Of a stretch of DNA of 64,000 nt, positions 38,311 through 46,401 are shown in pieces; positions within the stretch are counted from its first letter, which is position 1, and the number at the start of each line of letters is the position of its first letter. The notes beneath the pieces were generated by a model. It ran no database searches. It had not been told where the DNA came from and saw only the letters and a list, made by a program, of their open reading frames with translations. Source of the stretch: Terribacillus saccharophilus (GTDB lineage: Bacteria; Bacillota; Bacilli; Bacillales; Amphibacillaceae); assembly GCF_002272745.1 (NCBI RefSeq), contig NZ_NPBD01000007.1, positions 248,001-312,000 of the forward strand. Reading direction: 5' to 3'. A program made the position numbers and the translations under genes.

Positions 38311-38805
38311 GTGTCAAAACAAATTCCTACACGTATATATCGCAGGAGGAAGGAAGGCCCATACTCTGGCGGTACCATCTGGGGAGGTGCTTTATCTCCT
38401 GGCAGAGGATTCCCTACTTCATTTCTGACTTCTGCTGTAACTCCGATTGAAATAGTGGAAGAAGCACAGCCAGTATCACTGACAGAGATTGGGCCGATTC
38501 CTTCAGTAGAGGATACGCCTATACCTATAGTGGATATGGCGCCAACTCCAACTCCAGTAGCTGAGCTTCCTGTAACAGAGGTAAATGATATTGTTGAACC
38601 AGCGGTAGTAGCAGGACCTGCGGAGGAAGCTCAGGTACCGACCCCGCCGAAGCTTATTCCTGCCTCACCTGTTCCATTTCAGCCAGATCACATACATGGT
38701 TTCCAAACAGAATTGAATGCTGATGGGACTAGAACGATCTTAATCAAAAACAGTCGTATAACCATACCGGATTCAGACATACTTGCTGTCATCCCTGATA
38801 GATAG
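38311..38805 (+). CDS. Pro/Thr/Val-rich protein with GGTxWGG motif, putative spore-surface protein
   Basis: A 164-residue protein in three parts. A basic start (TRIYRRRKEG) leads to GGTIWGGALSPGRGFPTS. A central region of ~90 residues is rich in Pro, Thr, Val, Ala and Glu and looks extended and possibly glycosylated. The C-terminus is compact (FQTELNADGTRTILIKNS...). I start it at GTG 38311 with GGAAAGGA 8 nt upstream; ATG 38302 and ATG 38227 are alternatives, the latter giving 192 residues with a weaker site. The GGTxWGG motif also occurs in the 61-aa protein at 31168. No signal peptide. Spore-surface role is inferred. Confidence 0.6.
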   Translation: MSKQIPTRIYRRRKEGPYSGGTIWGGALSPGRGFPTSFLTSAVTPIEIVEEAQPVSLTEIGPIPSVEDTPIPIVDMAPTPTPVAELPVTEVNDIVEPAVVAGPAEEAQVPTPPKLIPASPVPFQPDHIHGFQTELNADGTRTILIKNSRITIPDSDILAVIPDR

Positions 38806-38806
38806 G

Positions 38807-38836
38807 AGCTTCCTGCTGAGGCAGGAGGCTTTTTCT
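38807..38836 (+). terminator. intrinsic terminator after the Pro/Thr-rich gene
   Basis: A 10-bp stem AGCTTCCTGC / GCAGGAGGCT (one G-T pair), loop TGAG, then T5. Confidence 0.85.
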
Positions 38837-38846
38837 TATACCAGGC

Positions 38847-38873
38847 ACATGCTTTTGTATGAACCATATACTG
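38847..38873 (+). promoter_or_regulatory. sigma-K-type promoter of the GT4 operon
   Basis: CACA -35 (AC at 38847-38848), 16-base spacer, then CATATACTG (one mismatch to CATANNNTA). The arrangement is the same as at 31917-31943. The GT4 start is 46 bp downstream. Confidence 0.6.
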
Positions 38874-38918
38874 ATAGAGCTTATAAGCGGGTGTTTTTAA
38901 CGTAATGGAGGTAAAAGG

Positions 38919-40130
38919 ATGAAAATTTTACTGGCAACATATTGGTCCATTCCGCATCTTGGAGGAGTCTGGAAATATTTATCTCAGTTGAAAAGCCGAT
39001 TGGAAGAGTTAGGGCATACCGTTGATATTATGGGGTACGGAGGGGAGAACACATATGTTCAGCTTTCCGGTGGTAAGACAGTACCTCGGGATCGCTGGTC
39101 TCCTTATGTGTACAGCATTCTTAAGAAAGAGAAATTTCCAAAGGTCTATCACAACCATCTGGTGGAATATACCGAAGTTCAGCGATACACGTTTGAACTT
39201 GCAGCGGCAGAATTTGGTCTGAGCGAATATGACATCATCCACACACACGACGTCATTTCTACCGTAGCGATCGATCGGGTGCGACCGGAGGGGGTGCCGC
39301 TTGTAGCTACCTTGCATGGTTTGGTATCCCATGAAATCAGGCATCAGCTGCAGACAATTCATAAATCTCCTACATCTGAACTGGCACGGCCCTATTTTGA
39401 CGAGATTGAAAGATTGGGAGCTTCCAGTGCTGACGTAACAATAACGGCAAATGATTGGCTGCAGGAAATAATGATCGAGGAATTCGGAGTACCTAAAGAA
39501 CAATTTGAAAAGCTTCATTATGGCTTCACTGTTGAGCAATTCCTAGAAGAGCAAGCTAAACCTACTTCCATTCAGTCTCCTCCTGATAAGAAAGTAATTG
39601 TTTATGCAGGAAGATTGATAGAACTAAAAGGTTTGGACTATTTGATTGATTCGCTGGCTTCATTGAAGGACCGAGAAGATTGGGTTTGCTGGATCATTGG
39701 AGAAGGAGATTGGAAGCAGCATCTCGAAGCGCGTGTGAATGAGCTTGGTATGCAGAAACAAGTACTGTTCCTTGGTAAGAGGGAGGATGTCCCAGTTCTA
39801 TTGAAGCTTGCGGATATTTGTGTACTCCCTAGCCTAATGGATAACCAACCGTTGAGTGTGATTGAGGCACAAATCAGCGGGAAAGCAGTTATCGTCACAG
39901 ATGCAGGAGGACTTCCTGAAATGGTGAATCACGGAGTGACTGGCTTGATAGTGCCAAAAGCTGATACAGCTGCGCTGCTGAGCGCAATCCAGACACTGCT
40001 GGATGATGATGCGTATCGCCAGATCCTTGGAGAGCAGGCACGTGAATGGGGAGTGGACCACTGGTCGATGAAAGCTGGTGTTGATCGTCTTCTGGAAATC
40101 TATAAGCGGTTTGTGGCAAGCGGCGATTAG
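38919..40130 (+). CDS. glycosyltransferase family 4 (paralogue B)
   Basis: A 403-residue GT-B enzyme closely related to the protein at 31987 (paralogue A). Shared blocks include the start MKILLATYWSIPHLGG, DIIHTHDV, YAGRLIELKGLDYL and TDAGGLPEMV. The donor-site motif again reads D-x7-E (DNQPLSVIE) instead of E-x7-E. ATG 38919 follows GGAGGTAAAAGG. It opens a plus-strand operon with an epimerase 11 nt later and has a sigma-K-type promoter. The pair may extend the same glycan with related sugars; donor and acceptor are not deducible. Confidence 0.86.
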   Translation: MKILLATYWSIPHLGGVWKYLSQLKSRLEELGHTVDIMGYGGENTYVQLSGGKTVPRDRWSPYVYSILKKEKFPKVYHNHLVEYTEVQRYTFELAAAEFGLSEYDIIHTHDVISTVAIDRVRPEGVPLVATLHGLVSHEIRHQLQTIHKSPTSELARPYFDEIERLGASSADVTITANDWLQEIMIEEFGVPKEQFEKLHYGFTVEQFLEEQAKPTSIQSPPDKKVIVYAGRLIELKGLDYLIDSLASLKDREDWVCWIIGEGDWKQHLEARVNELGMQKQVLFLGKREDVPVLLKLADICVLPSLMDNQPLSVIEAQISGKAVIVTDAGGLPEMVNHGVTGLIVPKADTAALLSAIQTLLDDDAYRQILGEQAREWGVDHWSMKAGVDRLLEIYKRFVASGD

Positions 40131-40141
40131 GGAGGACGAAG

Positions 40142-41044
40142 ATGAAAGCAATCGTGACTGGAGGAGCGGGGTTCATTGGTTCCCATCTTGTTGAAGCACT
40201 GTTGAATGAAGGAATCGATGTTGTTATCTTGGATGATCTTTCTGCAGGTGATGAGGTGAACATACCACAGGATGTGAAGCTATATCAGTTCGATGTCAAA
40301 AGTGCAGATGCGTACCGAGCAGTTATCGAGGAACAGCCGGATGTCATGTTTCATCTTGCTGCCCAAGCAGATGTAACGAAAAGCATTCTTACTCCTGTTC
40401 ATGATGCAGATGTCAATATCGGCGGCACGCTCAATATGCTGGAAGCGAGCCGGACTGTAGGGGTGAAAAAATTCATTTTTGCTTCCACGTCTGCTGTTTA
40501 CGGTAATATCCAAAAGCACTTAATTAAGGAAGAAGACATCCCGAATCCGATTTCTTTCTACGGTATTTCAAAATTGTCAGCAGAGAAATATATTCAGCTA
40601 TTCCATCGGTTCTATCAGTTGCCCTATGTAATCCTGCGCTACGGAAATGTGTATGGATCTGGACAAAAGCCGAAGGGAGAAGGTGGTGTTGTAGCTGTCT
40701 TTTCCGAGAAGCTGAAACGGAAGGAACCGATTACGGTTAACGGAGATGGTTCTCAATCCCGGGACTTTATATTTGTAAGAGATATCGTAACTGCCAATCT
40801 TGCAGCCATGCGTCAGCAGCAAAATGGAATTTTTCATGCCAGTACTGGTAAAAGTACCAGCATTCTGGACTTGGTGGAATGTTTTAGACAGTTGTATCCT
40901 TCTTTGGATGTTCAATTCAAATCAGAAAGGGCGGGAGACATTTCTCATAGCTGCCTTAGCAACGAAAAAGCCATGAAACAACTAAGTTGGAAGCCTGATA
41001 CAAATGTGGTGGAAGGCATAAAAAGGACCTGGCATCAGATTTAA
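40142..41044 (+). CDS. NAD-dependent sugar-nucleotide epimerase (GalE/WbpP-like)
   Basis: A 300-residue extended SDR. The NAD motif is TGGAGFIGSH and the catalytic triad is in STSAVYG and YGISK. RYGNVYG and NGDGSQSRDFIFVRD are usual for UDP-hexose and UDP-hexosamine 4-epimerases. It presumably supplies a UDP-Gal or UDP-GalNAc type donor to the glycosyltransferase just upstream (11-nt gap, GGAGGACG ribosome-binding site). It is not next to galKTM, so a role in surface glycan rather than galactose catabolism is likelier, although it could serve both. Confidence 0.85.
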   Translation: MKAIVTGGAGFIGSHLVEALLNEGIDVVILDDLSAGDEVNIPQDVKLYQFDVKSADAYRAVIEEQPDVMFHLAAQADVTKSILTPVHDADVNIGGTLNMLEASRTVGVKKFIFASTSAVYGNIQKHLIKEEDIPNPISFYGISKLSAEKYIQLFHRFYQLPYVILRYGNVYGSGQKPKGEGGVVAVFSEKLKRKEPITVNGDGSQSRDFIFVRDIVTANLAAMRQQQNGIFHASTGKSTSILDLVECFRQLYPSLDVQFKSERAGDISHSCLSNEKAMKQLSWKPDTNVVEGIKRTWHQI

Positions 41045-41133
41045 TTCTCCATGGATTGGACAGTTTGCTCTTCCGTAATATACGGGAGGCGAATTATATA
41101 AGGTAGGGGAGATTACGTAAGGAGTGATGCCAG

Positions 41134-41757
41134 TTGGGAAATGAGCTGATAAAAGGCGGCTACGATGCGGTGTTCAGTTTGGGCGACTTATGTGTTGGGG
41201 CAATACAGTTGCAAAAGAATAATCTTCGTCCATTTTCTGGTCCTCTAGACTGGATGGGAACACCATTGTTGCCTAAAGTAACACAGTTATTCGAAAAACG
41301 GTTTGCCGACTTCATGCTTCAAGAGAACCTGCGGATTGTCGGTAAGGCCACAGAGCAAATGCTGCTTGTGTCGGATGACAGGAATTATGTTATGTCCAAC
41401 CACGATTTTGATACGACGCATAACAGCTTAACGCATTTGCCAATGTACCCGCAGGTTAAAGAGAAGCTGGATCGTCGAGTCAACCGACTTTTGGAGAAGT
41501 TGATCACGGCCCAGCGTATTTTGTTTGTCAGGACAAATGCCACTTTGGAGGAAACGGCAGAGCTTGAGCGAGTACTCCGCACGATTATTGCCAATGATTT
41601 TCGAATCTTGGTTGTGAACCATAGTCCTGTCTCAGGTATTGTCGAGAAGCACTGGCCAATCAATAATGTCTACAGTGTGGAGCTGCCGAACATTGAAATT
41701 TGGGAAGGGAACAATGCGCTCTGGGCGCAGCTGTTTCAGGATGTCCATCTTATCTGA
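41134..41757 (+). CDS. DUF1796 family putative cysteine-peptidase-like protein
   Basis: A 207-residue protein whose start (YDAVFSLGDLCVGAIQLQKNNLRPFSGPLDWM) fits DUF1796, a family predicted to be papain-like and often found among glycan-synthesis genes. The cysteine of GDLC and a histidine such as that in SNHDFD could form the predicted catalytic pair. The start is TTG 41134-41136 with AAGGAG 9 nt before it; nearby ATGs are out of frame. It lies between two sugar-nucleotide SDR genes of the glycan operon. Whether it cuts peptides, or instead acts on sugars, is unknown. Confidence 0.75.
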   Translation: MGNELIKGGYDAVFSLGDLCVGAIQLQKNNLRPFSGPLDWMGTPLLPKVTQLFEKRFADFMLQENLRIVGKATEQMLLVSDDRNYVMSNHDFDTTHNSLTHLPMYPQVKEKLDRRVNRLLEKLITAQRILFVRTNATLEETAELERVLRTIIANDFRILVVNHSPVSGIVEKHWPINNVYSVELPNIEIWEGNNALWAQLFQDVHLI

Positions 41758-41769
41758 TAGGAGGCGCGT

Positions 41770-42663
41770 ATGAGTAAGCGGATCTTAATTACAGGCGCAA
41801 GTGGATTTACAGGGCGACATGCAGTACAGCATTTTCTAGACAAAGGCAATACCGTTGACGCAGTTATTCGGAATACGAAGCTGGACATGAACCAAGAGGC
41901 ATTGCATACCCATTCCCTTGACCTGAGTGATAAGGCTGCTGTTCATAAATTGATGGGGGACACGAAACCGGACTATGTCCTCCATCTTGCAGGGGAGAAC
42001 AGTGTGCCTGCATCTTGGGAAACGCCGTTCAAAAGCTGGCAGGCAAATGTGGATTCAACGCTTCATCTCGTTGAAGCTGTACGGGCCCTTGGACTATCGG
42101 CGCGTGTGGTTATTGCCGGAAGTGTGTTGCAGGATGAACTAAGCAGTGCAGCATCGCCGACTCATCCATACAGTCTTACGAAAACGATGCAGACTACTGT
42201 TGGGCTGGCGTGGCATAATCTTTTTCAAGTCGATGTGATGATCGCCAAGCCTTCCAATATTATTGGACCTGGAGTTTCGAACGGTGTTTGTACATTATTT
42301 GCGAAACAGTTAAGAAAGCTGCAAGAATCCGGGAAAAAAGATTTTCAGATTGGTAATGCAGCGGTGACACGAGACTTTATCGATGTCAGAGATTTGGTCA
42401 CAGCTTACGAGACACTATTTCTCGAAGGAACAGCTGGAGAAACGTATGAAATTACTTCTGGACGCTGGGTTTCCTTAGGTGAAATACTGTCACTGCTCCG
42501 CCAAGTGAGCAGCTTTGACTTTACCATTCAGTCTGAAACAGAAGAAGCAATGGAAACGAAGCTGCCAATGAAGTCGGAAAAAATAAGGGCACTCACATGG
42601 GAGCCAAACCGCTCTTTGGAAACTTCTTTGGCGGATGTATGGGAATATACGGCACAGCAATAG
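41770..42663 (+). CDS. NAD(P)-dependent sugar epimerase/reductase (GDP-mannose dehydratase/RMD-like SDR)
   Basis: A 297-residue extended SDR with TGASGFTGRH as nucleotide motif, LHLAGENSVPASWE, and catalytic YSLTK. The segment KPSNIIGPG and the RDFIDVRDLV motif resemble GDP-4-keto-6-deoxymannose reductases and related enzymes. ATG 41770 follows GATAGGAGG. It is the last gene of the operon GT4, epimerase, DUF1796, SDR. The exact reaction is uncertain: 4-ketoreduction or 4-epimerisation of a nucleotide sugar are both possible. Confidence 0.78.
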   Translation: MSKRILITGASGFTGRHAVQHFLDKGNTVDAVIRNTKLDMNQEALHTHSLDLSDKAAVHKLMGDTKPDYVLHLAGENSVPASWETPFKSWQANVDSTLHLVEAVRALGLSARVVIAGSVLQDELSSAASPTHPYSLTKTMQTTVGLAWHNLFQVDVMIAKPSNIIGPGVSNGVCTLFAKQLRKLQESGKKDFQIGNAAVTRDFIDVRDLVTAYETLFLEGTAGETYEITSGRWVSLGEILSLLRQVSSFDFTIQSETEEAMETKLPMKSEKIRALTWEPNRSLETSLADVWEYTAQQ

Positions 42664-42754
42664 AATGTTCACAGATTCTTTACATGAAAATCGCCTCGTA
42701 TGAGTTGTATGTAAAGTGCGCATGCCCTATAGTGAACCCATAGGAGGTGTTTAT

Positions 42755-43093
42755 ATGGGCATTTTTGATTCCTTCAAAGAGCTTATCGGCAACAAGATAA
42801 GTGACATAGCACCAGAAGAGCTTGTAAATAAAGCGGGTGAGCTGCTGAACGGTGAGCAAATTACCGAGCAAGCACAGCAAGCTGTCGACCAAGTGACAGA
42901 AGCAGCAGGCGCTGATAATTTAGCAGATCAGGCTGCTGAACTGACAGAACAAGGGACAGCATTAGGTCAGGAAGCGGTTGATCAAGGTACAGAAGCTGCA
43001 CAAGGCTTAACAGACCAGGCGAATGATGTCGTCGGAAATCTGACTGAGAAAGCACAGGGTTTCCTCTCGAATTTTACAGATAAACTGAAATAA
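42755..43093 (+). CDS. LEA-like amphipathic helical protein
   Basis: A 112-residue, highly acidic protein with repeated short blocks of Ala, Gln, Asp, Glu and Thr (AVDQVTEAAG, QAAELTEQGTALGQEAVDQG). It is predicted to form one or two long amphipathic helices, similar to late-embryogenesis-abundant or YtxH-type stress proteins. The N-terminus MGIFDSFKELIGNKI is amphipathic and might touch membrane. ATG 42755 follows AGGAGG; an extension to 42716 lacks a site. A bidirectional terminator follows. A desiccation or stress role is inferred from composition only. Confidence 0.7.
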   Translation: MGIFDSFKELIGNKISDIAPEELVNKAGELLNGEQITEQAQQAVDQVTEAAGADNLADQAAELTEQGTALGQEAVDQGTEAAQGLTDQANDVVGNLTEKAQGFLSNFTDKLK

Positions 43094-43126
43094 AAAAAAG
43101 ACCCTTCCGATTTTCGGGAGGGTCTT
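43092..43126. terminator. bidirectional terminator between the LEA-like gene and hisA
   Basis: A 12-bp stem AAGACCCTTCCG / CGGGAGGGTCTT (one G-T pair) with a 5-nt loop. An A8 run on the left gives a strong T-run for the minus-strand gene. Confidence 0.85.
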
Positions 43127-43877
43127 ATTTATTTTCCTTGGCTACTACAGCTTCCATAGGAATATCGCCGCCGAATAAATCTAGCGCGCTGCCGATGGTA
43201 TAGCACATCTGATCATTTGTCAGCTGACGGAAAAGGTCGATATCGTCGAGAGAACGGATCCCTCCAGCGTAAGTTGCTTTGATTGGCATATGTTCAGCTA
43301 AATGTGATACAAGCTCCTCTTGAATACCATTCCGCTTTCCTTCTACATCAACTGCATGGATGAGAAACTCATCGCAAAATGCCGCTAGCATCTCTAAATT
43401 AACCGCATTGACTTCAAAGCTGCTTCGCTTCGTCCAGCGATCCGTTGCAACAAACCATTTCCCTTCATGGTATGTGCAGCTTAGATCAATGACGAGCCGT
43501 TCTTTGCCGACAGCTTTATTAATTTTACGCAGCCGATCTTCATCAAGCATGCCGTCATGGAAAATATAAGAAGTGACGATAACATGGCTAGCTCCGGCTT
43601 CAAGAAAGTCTGCTGCATTCTCCGGTCGAATGCCTCCGCCAATCTGCAAACCTTCAGGATAAGCTTTTAAGGCTTCCATTGCAGCCAACTCATTACCAGG
43701 ACCGAGCATGATGACATGCCCTCCGGTAATTTGTTTTTCCTTGAAAAGATCAGCATAGTAGGCTGAATCATGAGCGGATACGAAATTTTCAACAACATGA
43801 TCACTTTCAGCTGTAATTGACGAGCCGACGATTTGTTTCACTTGTCCATTATGTAAATCAATGCATGGCCGGAACAA
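43125..43877 (-). CDS. hisA: HisA, eukaryote-type (HIS6-like) ProFAR isomerase
   Basis: A 250-residue TIM-barrel enzyme for the fourth step of histidine synthesis. It reads FRPCIDLHNGQVKQIVG, GGHVIMLGPG, LQIGGGI, VIDLSCTYHEGKWFVATDRW, HAVDVEGK and TYAGGI. These are hallmarks of the fungal/plant-type HisA rather than the usual bacterial form, which begins PAIDLKDGKCVRL. The two catalytic aspartates (CIDL and AVDVEG) are kept. I start it at TTG 43875-43877, with AAGAAGGGA upstream; TTG 43880 and TTG 43922 are alternatives. No other his gene is nearby, so it is isolated from a histidine operon. Confidence 0.85.
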   Translation of the reverse strand: MFRPCIDLHNGQVKQIVGSSITAESDHVVENFVSAHDSAYYADLFKEKQITGGHVIMLGPGNELAAMEALKAYPEGLQIGGGIRPENAADFLEAGASHVIVTSYIFHDGMLDEDRLRKINKAVGKERLVIDLSCTYHEGKWFVATDRWTKRSSFEVNAVNLEMLAAFCDEFLIHAVDVEGKRNGIQEELVSHLAEHMPIKATYAGGIRSLDDIDLFRQLTNDQMCYTIGSALDLFGGDIPMEAVVAKENK

Positions 43878-43923
43878 CAAAGGAATCCCTTCTTTCTGTC
43901 TATTGCTCCAAGTATAAAGCAAA

Positions 43924-43950
43924 CAGACTGCCTAAGAAAAGGGCAGCCTG
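43924..43950 (-). terminator. weak terminator after the membrane GT2 gene
   Basis: A 9-bp stem (43924-43932 / 43942-43950, one G-T pair) with a 9-nt loop. Only a short T3 follows on the minus strand, so termination would be partial. Confidence 0.4.
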
Positions 43951-43956
43951 TCAAAT

Positions 43957-45474
43957 TCACGCGCGGTGTCTGCCGCGCAAAGTCCAGATCTGATAGATCA
44001 TAATGCAGGACATGAATATGGTCAATCCAGTGAGTCCGATCCAGCCGGCCATCAAGTATGGATTCGTCGCTTGCTGGACAGCCTCGCTTGTCAGGTAATC
44101 CCGGAAATAGTAGCAAGCGAAAACGGCAATGCTAATGAACAACAGCAAGGCAAGGACACCTTGCAGAAGTTTGCTTCTCGTTTTACCTGCCTCTGCTTGA
44201 TACTGATTAGCCCAGCCATCTTTTTTATCGTTTGACAGTTTTTCAGCCCAGACTTGTGCAAAGGTCATCAAATTGACCCATAAGTAAAGCTCCGGGCTTA
44301 TCAGCAGGAAGGCAAGGATAATGTCTATGGGTCGATGCATCGGTGTCTTCAATGCCAGGATTGTGTTGAGAACCGAAGCAAGTGCGATTGGTATCAACCA
44401 TACCCATGACCACAGGAATTGATCTGTTGCAATGGCAGCTCCCAAGAGAAGAACAAAGAGTACGCGCACAAGCAAATCCATCATCGTCTTTAGCTGCGAA
44501 CGCCATAAATAACCAGTATGCCTCGTTTTCAACATCAAATCGCGATCAGTTAGCAAATTTACAGTGCCGGAACTCCATTTTACCCGCTGATTTCGGAATG
44601 TATGATAAGAGCGCATGGCATCAACAAAGCAGCGAGCATTCGGACTGATGAGTGTTTTCCATCCGTTTTTCTGAAGCTGCCAAGTGAGCAGCATATCCTC
44701 AACATCTGTGTCATTCTGCCAAGGTCCATCCAGCTTGTTGCTCTGCATTACCTCATACAAAGCTTCTGGTCGGAAAAGGGTAGCCTGGCCGCCAAGCACA
44801 TACGTGCTTCCGCCGCGGTATTGTAGACTGAGAAGCCAGCTTGCCATATCCTGCTTTTGCTGATGTGTCCACCATCTGGACATAGCACCGCCATACTCGC
44901 CGCTAGCAAGCTTTTCCTCGTAATAAGGATCATCCTTGGATAGCAGGCTTTTCTTTTTCGGCATTCGCATTGTATATTTCGCCATCACACCGCCTATATT
45001 CCGGGAACTCATCATTCCATCCCATAAGTGCTGCAAGGCACGCGGTGCTAATCGGCTGTCAGCGTCCATTCCGAGGATGCCCTTGACAGAACGCTGATAG
45101 GCAATTTGGTAATCAGTCCGTTCCATTTCGTAAATGTCCATGTTGTCTCCATAGATAGCTTTCCAAACGGCGTTAAGCGCTCCGACTTTTCTCTGTTTAT
45201 TGTTTTCTGTTACGATTATTTCAATAGATAATCCGAGTTCTTCACCGGTTTCTTTAGCTACTTCTTCAGTCCGGTCGGTGCAATTGTCTGCTACTACAAA
45301 AACGTCAAGCTCAACTCCGCTTGGCAGCACCTGCTCTTTCAAGCCTGTCAGGCAGTCGTGAATCGATTTTTCTTCATTATGGGCGGGTATGAACGCTACG
45401 ATCCGCGGACGCATATACGTACGCTTGATACGTGGCAATGCACGTGTTTCCATGCTGCCAGGAATTGTCATCAT
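43957..45474 (-). CDS. membrane-bound processive glycosyltransferase family 2 (BcsA/IcaA-like)
   Basis: A 505-residue protein. The GT-A domain (residues ~20-320) has IVAFIPAHNEE, VVADNCTD, a central GMDADSRL (DxD), DTDVEDMLL (TED-like base) and QRVKWSSG (QxxRW-like). About five helices follow, including a pair after residue 335 and two near the C-terminus. This is the plan of synthases that polymerise and export a beta-linked polysaccharide or poly-N-acetylglucosamine-like glycan. An extra ~60-residue insertion with SGEYGGAMSRWW is unusual. ATG 45474 follows GGAGGAAGAA. It stands alone; no accessory synthase genes flank it. Confidence 0.82.
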   Translation of the reverse strand: MMTIPGSMETRALPRIKRTYMRPRIVAFIPAHNEEKSIHDCLTGLKEQVLPSGVELDVFVVADNCTDRTEEVAKETGEELGLSIEIIVTENNKQRKVGALNAVWKAIYGDNMDIYEMERTDYQIAYQRSVKGILGMDADSRLAPRALQHLWDGMMSSRNIGGVMAKYTMRMPKKKSLLSKDDPYYEEKLASGEYGGAMSRWWTHQQKQDMASWLLSLQYRGGSTYVLGGQATLFRPEALYEVMQSNKLDGPWQNDTDVEDMLLTWQLQKNGWKTLISPNARCFVDAMRSYHTFRNQRVKWSSGTVNLLTDRDLMLKTRHTGYLWRSQLKTMMDLLVRVLFVLLLGAAIATDQFLWSWVWLIPIALASVLNTILALKTPMHRPIDIILAFLLISPELYLWVNLMTFAQVWAEKLSNDKKDGWANQYQAEAGKTRSKLLQGVLALLLFISIAVFACYYFRDYLTSEAVQQATNPYLMAGWIGLTGLTIFMSCIMIYQIWTLRGRHRA

Positions 45475-45732
45475 CTTACTTTCTTCCTCCTTTTTCTATA
45501 ACGAGCAGTCTTACAGGAAGTTAACACGTGTTGTGGCATTCTTTAAAAAATAGTATTGCTATTGCTTCTAAACTGGTTCATAAGTCACATGATAGCATAG
45601 TAAAACCTCGTTGGAATGATGATTCGTTAGTCAAATAAAGGGAATATTCGCATGAGAAGCTCAACTTCTAGCGAATGGTGTGGAATTTGTTTACAGTTCT
45701 TATTCTCTATTATAGAAGGAGTAGATAGGTAA

Positions 45733-46401
45733 ATGGACATAAACATAGCGGCTATTGAACAGTACATGTTAGAAGAAAAACGAATAGATACACTTGTATT
45801 TGGAATGGGATGTTTCTGGAGTCCAGAGGCAAATTTTGGGCAGTTGCCAGGTGTACTCCGTACAAGAGTCGGCTTTGCAGGCGGAACGAAATCGGATCCG
45901 ACTTATCGGCAGATGGGAGATCACACTGAAACGGTTGAAGTTACCTTTGATCCGGATGCAATTTCACTTGAAGAGCTGCTGCGCAAATTTTGGAATGATC
46001 ATAATCCGAACCGGCCAGCGTATAAAGAAAGGCAGTATATCAGCCTTCTGCTGTATCGGAATGCAGAACAGAAAACAATAATGGAAGCTGTAAAACAGCA
46101 GCTGGAAGTTGAACGAGAAGATCCGATTTATACAGAAATAGCTCCCATGCATGATTTTACCGAAGCAGAACCACATCATCAGAAGTACTACTTGAAACGT
46201 TTTAAAAGGGCGACGGAGCAGCTTATGGTGAACTTTCCAGACGAAGCAACATTCCATGCCTCTACAATCACATCGCGTTTAAATGGATTTGTCAGGGAAT
46301 ACGGTACATTGGCATCGATCAAGGAGGAAATAGCGCAATGGAATATTTCTGAAGATGAGGTTATTGAACTTCAGAAACTGCTGGATGAGTTGAAATGGTA
46401 G
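45733..46401 (+). CDS. msrA: peptide methionine sulfoxide reductase MsrA-like
   Basis: A 222-residue MsrA that reduces methionine-S-sulfoxide in proteins. The catalytic cysteine is in GCFWSPEANF (~C27) and the family's HNPTR/HNPNRPA region and Glu/Tyr pocket residues are present. It is ~45 residues longer than common MsrA because of a C-terminal helical extension. No second redox cysteine near the end is seen, so recycling may use another thiol. ATG 45733 has AGAAGGAGTAG upstream. The next gene overlaps by 7 nt. Expression signals in the 258-bp upstream gap are not evident. Confidence 0.85.
   Translation: MDINIAAIEQYMLEEKRIDTLVFGMGCFWSPEANFGQLPGVLRTRVGFAGGTKSDPTYRQMGDHTETVEVTFDPDAISLEELLRKFWNDHNPNRPAYKERQYISLLLYRNAEQKTIMEAVKQQLEVEREDPIYTEIAPMHDFTEAEPHHQKYYLKRFKRATEQLMVNFPDEATFHASTITSRLNGFVREYGTLASIKEEIAQWNISEDEVIELQKLLDELKW

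Noticed and set aside
41045..41133. Sigma-K-like TATAAGGTA before the DUF1796 gene
   Set aside because: One mismatch at the conserved C and a -35 AC only 13 bases away; likely chance in an AT-rich gap.
42690..42735. Sigma-G-like promoter before the LEA-like gene
   Set aside because: GTATG with an 18-base spacer fits the -35, but the -10 CATGCCC lacks the TA required by CATNHTA.
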